Below, one piece after another: positions 6,726 to 7,674 of a DNA stretch of 7,674 nt (position 1 is the first letter of the stretch; each line of letters begins with the position of its first letter). The translations under genes and the position numbers were made by a program. The notes under the pieces were generated by a model. That model was given only the letters and a program-made list of their open reading frames with translations. It was not told the origin of the DNA and did no database searches. The DNA is from Oscillospiraceae bacterium (GTDB lineage Bacteria > Bacillota_A > Clostridia > Oscillospirales > Ruminococcaceae), in NCBI GenBank assembly GCA_018109965.1, contig JAGBFE010000103.1, positions 1 through 7,674 on the forward strand, given 5' to 3'.

Positions 6726-6747
6726 TTCAGCTGTTGTTCAGTTGCTG
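6726..6747 (+). repeat. Tandem pair of imperfect 11-bp repeats
   Basis: TTCAGCTGTTG (6726-6736) is followed directly by TTCAGTTGCTG (6737-6747), with nine of eleven bases identical. They lie between the trkA promoter and the first BlaI-type dyad. The core resembles parts of the dyad arms (CTG/CAG), but it does not form the ATTCTG-N6-CAGAAT pattern. It may be a degenerate binding site or chance. Confidence 0.35.
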
Positions 6748-6767
6748 TTTCGCGATTTTAAATGTTT

Positions 6768-6785
6768 ATTCTGCTGCAACAGAAT
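6768..6785. promoter_or_regulatory. Operator-like dyad 1 upstream of the blaI-like gene
   Basis: ATTCTG-CTGCAA-CAGAAT is an 18-bp inverted repeat with six-base arms. It ends exactly where dyad 2 begins and lies just upstream of the -35 box of the repressor promoter. It probably binds the BlaI-like repressor encoded downstream. Confidence 0.7.
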
Positions 6786-6803
6786 ATTCTGTCTTGACAG
6801 AAT
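6786..6803. promoter_or_regulatory. Operator-like dyad 2 overlapping the -35 box
   Basis: ATTCTG-TCTTGA-CAGAAT has the same arms and spacing as dyad 1 and abuts it directly. The -35 hexamer TTGACA (6794-6799) lies within it, so a bound repressor would block RNA polymerase. Confidence 0.75.
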
Positions 6804-6821
6804 GTCCAAAGGTGTTAAAAT
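6794..6821 (+). promoter_or_regulatory. Sigma-A promoter of the blaI-blaR1-like operon
   Basis: A perfect TTGACA (6794-6799) is followed after 16 bases by TAAAAT (6816-6821, five of six consensus bases). The predicted start near 6828-6832 falls just before dyad 3, so the promoter is enclosed by dyads 2 and 3. This is the expected arrangement for autorepression. Confidence 0.7.
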
Positions 6822-6832
6822 AAAAATATACC

Positions 6833-6850
6833 ATTCTGCTGCAGCAGAAT
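6833..6850. promoter_or_regulatory. Operator-like dyad 3 at the transcription start, perfect palindrome
   Basis: ATTCTGCTGCAGCAGAAT is a perfect 18-bp palindrome carrying the same ATTCTG/CAGAAT arms as dyads 1 and 2. It begins at or just after the predicted transcription start, so it would also be present in the first bases of the mRNA. Confidence 0.8.
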
Positions 6851-6875
6851 AAACAGCGAGGCAAAGCTGAACGTG

Positions 6876-6881
6876 AGGAGG
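6876..6881 (+). promoter_or_regulatory. Strong ribosome-binding site that sets the GTG start at 6888
   Basis: AGGAGG lies six bases before GTG 6888-6890. An earlier in-frame GTG at 6873 would place this site inside the coding region, and the ATG at 6886 is followed at once by TGA, so neither is a credible start. Confidence 0.85.
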
Positions 6882-6887
6882 ATAAAT

Positions 6888-7253
6888 GTGAGCAAAATCA
6901 AAATCTTTGATGCGGAAATGCATCTGATGAATAAAATATGGGACGAAGGGACCATCAGGGCAATCGATTTGGCAAACTGGGCCACAGAAAATCTTGGCTG
7001 GAAGAAAAACAGTACATATTCCATGCTTAAAAAATTGATTGAGAAACAAGCTGTACGCCGTGAAGAACCGGGGTTTGTCATCACTCCGCTGGTTTCAAAA
7101 AGTGAAATTGCTTTTGATGAAACAACACAGCTTATCGAAAAGATGTTTAACGGTAACGTAAAAATGTTTCTGACTTCCTTGGTTTCCAATCAGCAGTTCA
7201 GTGCAGAGGATATTGAGGAACTCAAAAAAATTGTAGAAAAAAGTGAAAAATAA
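6888..7253 (+). CDS. blaI: BlaI/MecI/CopY family transcriptional repressor
   Basis: This is a winged-helix repressor of the penicillinase-repressor family, which binds dyad operators as a dimer and is inactivated by proteolysis when a BlaR1-type sensor is triggered. From the GTG start it has 121 residues, within the family's usual length. Residues 5-66 match the family layout: an N-terminal helix FDAEMHLMNKIWDEG, the IRAIDLANWA helix, the recognition region LGWKKNSTYSMLKKLIEK (36-53) and the wing RREEPGFVITPLV (57-69). The C-terminal part (about 72-118) should be the dimerisation helices, ending in QFSAEDIEELKKIVEK. Staphylococcal BlaI and MecI are cut between residues 101 and 102; here residues 101-104 read NQQF, in the corresponding region, but the exact scissile bond is not predictable. 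The BlaR1-like gene starts three bases after the stop. Three dyads around its promoter suggest autoregulation. The signal need not be a beta-lactam, and the gene symbol marks the family only. Confidence 0.88.
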   Translation: MSKIKIFDAEMHLMNKIWDEGTIRAIDLANWATENLGWKKNSTYSMLKKLIEKQAVRREEPGFVITPLVSKSEIAFDETTQLIEKMFNGNVKMFLTSLVSNQQFSAEDIEELKKIVEKSEK

Positions 7254-7256
7254 AGT

Positions 7257-7674
7257 ATGCTTATAAATTTATTTATTACATTTTTAAATATGAGCATCAG
7301 CGGCGCATTGGTTTCGGTTTTACTTATTGCGTGGCGCACATTTTCACACAGACATATACCGTCAAAGTTTTATTATATTTTGTGGATGGTTCTGCTGTTC
7401 CGTCTGACGGTACCGTTTTCCCCAAAAAGTATGTTCAGTATGCTTAATCTGATAAAAAACTCGGCAGATTATTCATACGGCAACAGATACATAGTGACAA
7501 TGGAATATCTGGAATACAGCAACATATCAGATATCAGTATTATAAAAACTGACAGCTGGCTTATATATATTGCTGTGATATGGCTTATCGTTGCAGTTGT
7601 ACTTGTGGCAACGTGGATATTGTTTTACATGTCCGCACAAAGGCGGTTGCGGTATGCGGTGTTGTACAAGGGTG
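7257..7674 (+). CDS. BlaR1/MecR1-type M56 membrane peptidase, N-terminal part (cut by window edge)
   Basis: An open frame from ATG 7257 reaches the right edge with 139 residues and no stop. Hydrophobic segments at about 4-26, 38-54 and 101-125 are likely membrane helices. The opening pattern (a first helix ending in an arginine-rich turn, AWRTFSHRHIPSKFYY, then ILWMVLLFRLTVPFSP) is that of M56 family N-termini in clostridial BlaR1-like proteins. The extracytoplasmic stretch 56-100 is polar and rich in Tyr and Ser. The zinc-binding HExxH motif and any penicillin-binding sensor domain would lie beyond the window, so whether this is a true beta-lactam sensor or a short M56 protein without a sensor domain cannot be decided. 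It starts three bases after the repressor stop with only a weak ribosome-binding site, which suggests translational coupling. Confidence 0.8.
   Translation, partial: MLINLFITFLNMSISGALVSVLLIAWRTFSHRHIPSKFYYILWMVLLFRLTVPFSPKSMFSMLNLIKNSADYSYGNRYIVTMEYLEYSNISDISIIKTDSWLIYIAVIWLIVAVVLVATWILFYMSAQRRLRYAVLYKG

Noticed and set aside
6873..6887. GTG at 6873 as the start of the BlaI-like repressor
   Set aside because: It would place the AGGAGG site inside the gene. The family-typical N-terminus fits the GTG at 6888.
1..7674. CRISPR arrays, tRNA or rRNA genes, insertion sequences, phage attachment sites
   Set aside because: I read both strands and saw no regularly spaced long direct repeats, no tRNA-like cloverleaf with a TTCGA-type arm, no transposase motif and no terminal inverted repeats.

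Overview
The window looks like a chromosomal segment of an anaerobic Firmicute, most likely a gut-type clostridium. The evidence is strong purine-rich Shine-Dalgarno sites (AGGAGG type), moderate-to-low GC with A/T-rich intergenic regions, sigma-A type promoters, and a gene set (NADH-dependent ferredoxin:NADP reductase, TrkA/TrkH, BlaI/BlaR1-like pair) typical of Clostridia. No 16S or other species marker is present, so a finer assignment is not supported.

Layout: (1) Positions 1-556, plus strand: the probable last codons of an upstream gene, then two small hydrophobic membrane proteins (82 and 84 aa) of unknown function, ending in an imperfect terminator-like hairpin at 563-618. (2) Positions 616-3712, plus strand: one or two promoters, then nfnA (280 aa) and nfnB (462 aa), overlapping by one base. 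They encode the two subunits of a ferredoxin/NAD(P)H flavoprotein complex of the Nfn type. A 244-aa membrane-anchored protein of unknown function follows from a GTG start. A strong stem-loop at 3717-3753 is placed to stop transcription from both sides. (3) Positions 6687-3758, minus strand: a good promoter, trkA (462 aa, double RCK regulator) and trkH (478 aa, K+ channel-like subunit), which share one base. (4) Positions 6768-7674, plus strand: a promoter surrounded by three copies of an 18-bp dyad, then a BlaI/MecI-type repressor (121 aa, GTG start) and the N-terminal 139 residues of a BlaR1/M56-type membrane sensor-protease that runs off the window.

How the genes work together: NfnAB balances NADH, NADPH and reduced ferredoxin in the cytoplasm. 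TrkA, which has two nucleotide-binding Rossmann domains, gates TrkH for K+ uptake. The BlaI-like repressor probably represses its own operon through the dyads, with the BlaR1-like protein as the signal-responsive protease that relieves repression. No beta-lactamase or other target gene is visible here.

Most of the window is ordinary core metabolism and transport. The parts that deserve a second look are the non-canonical triple operator of the BlaI-like system, the uncharacterised membrane protein attached to nfnAB, and the two small membrane proteins at the left edge. I did not find a clear new biological system.
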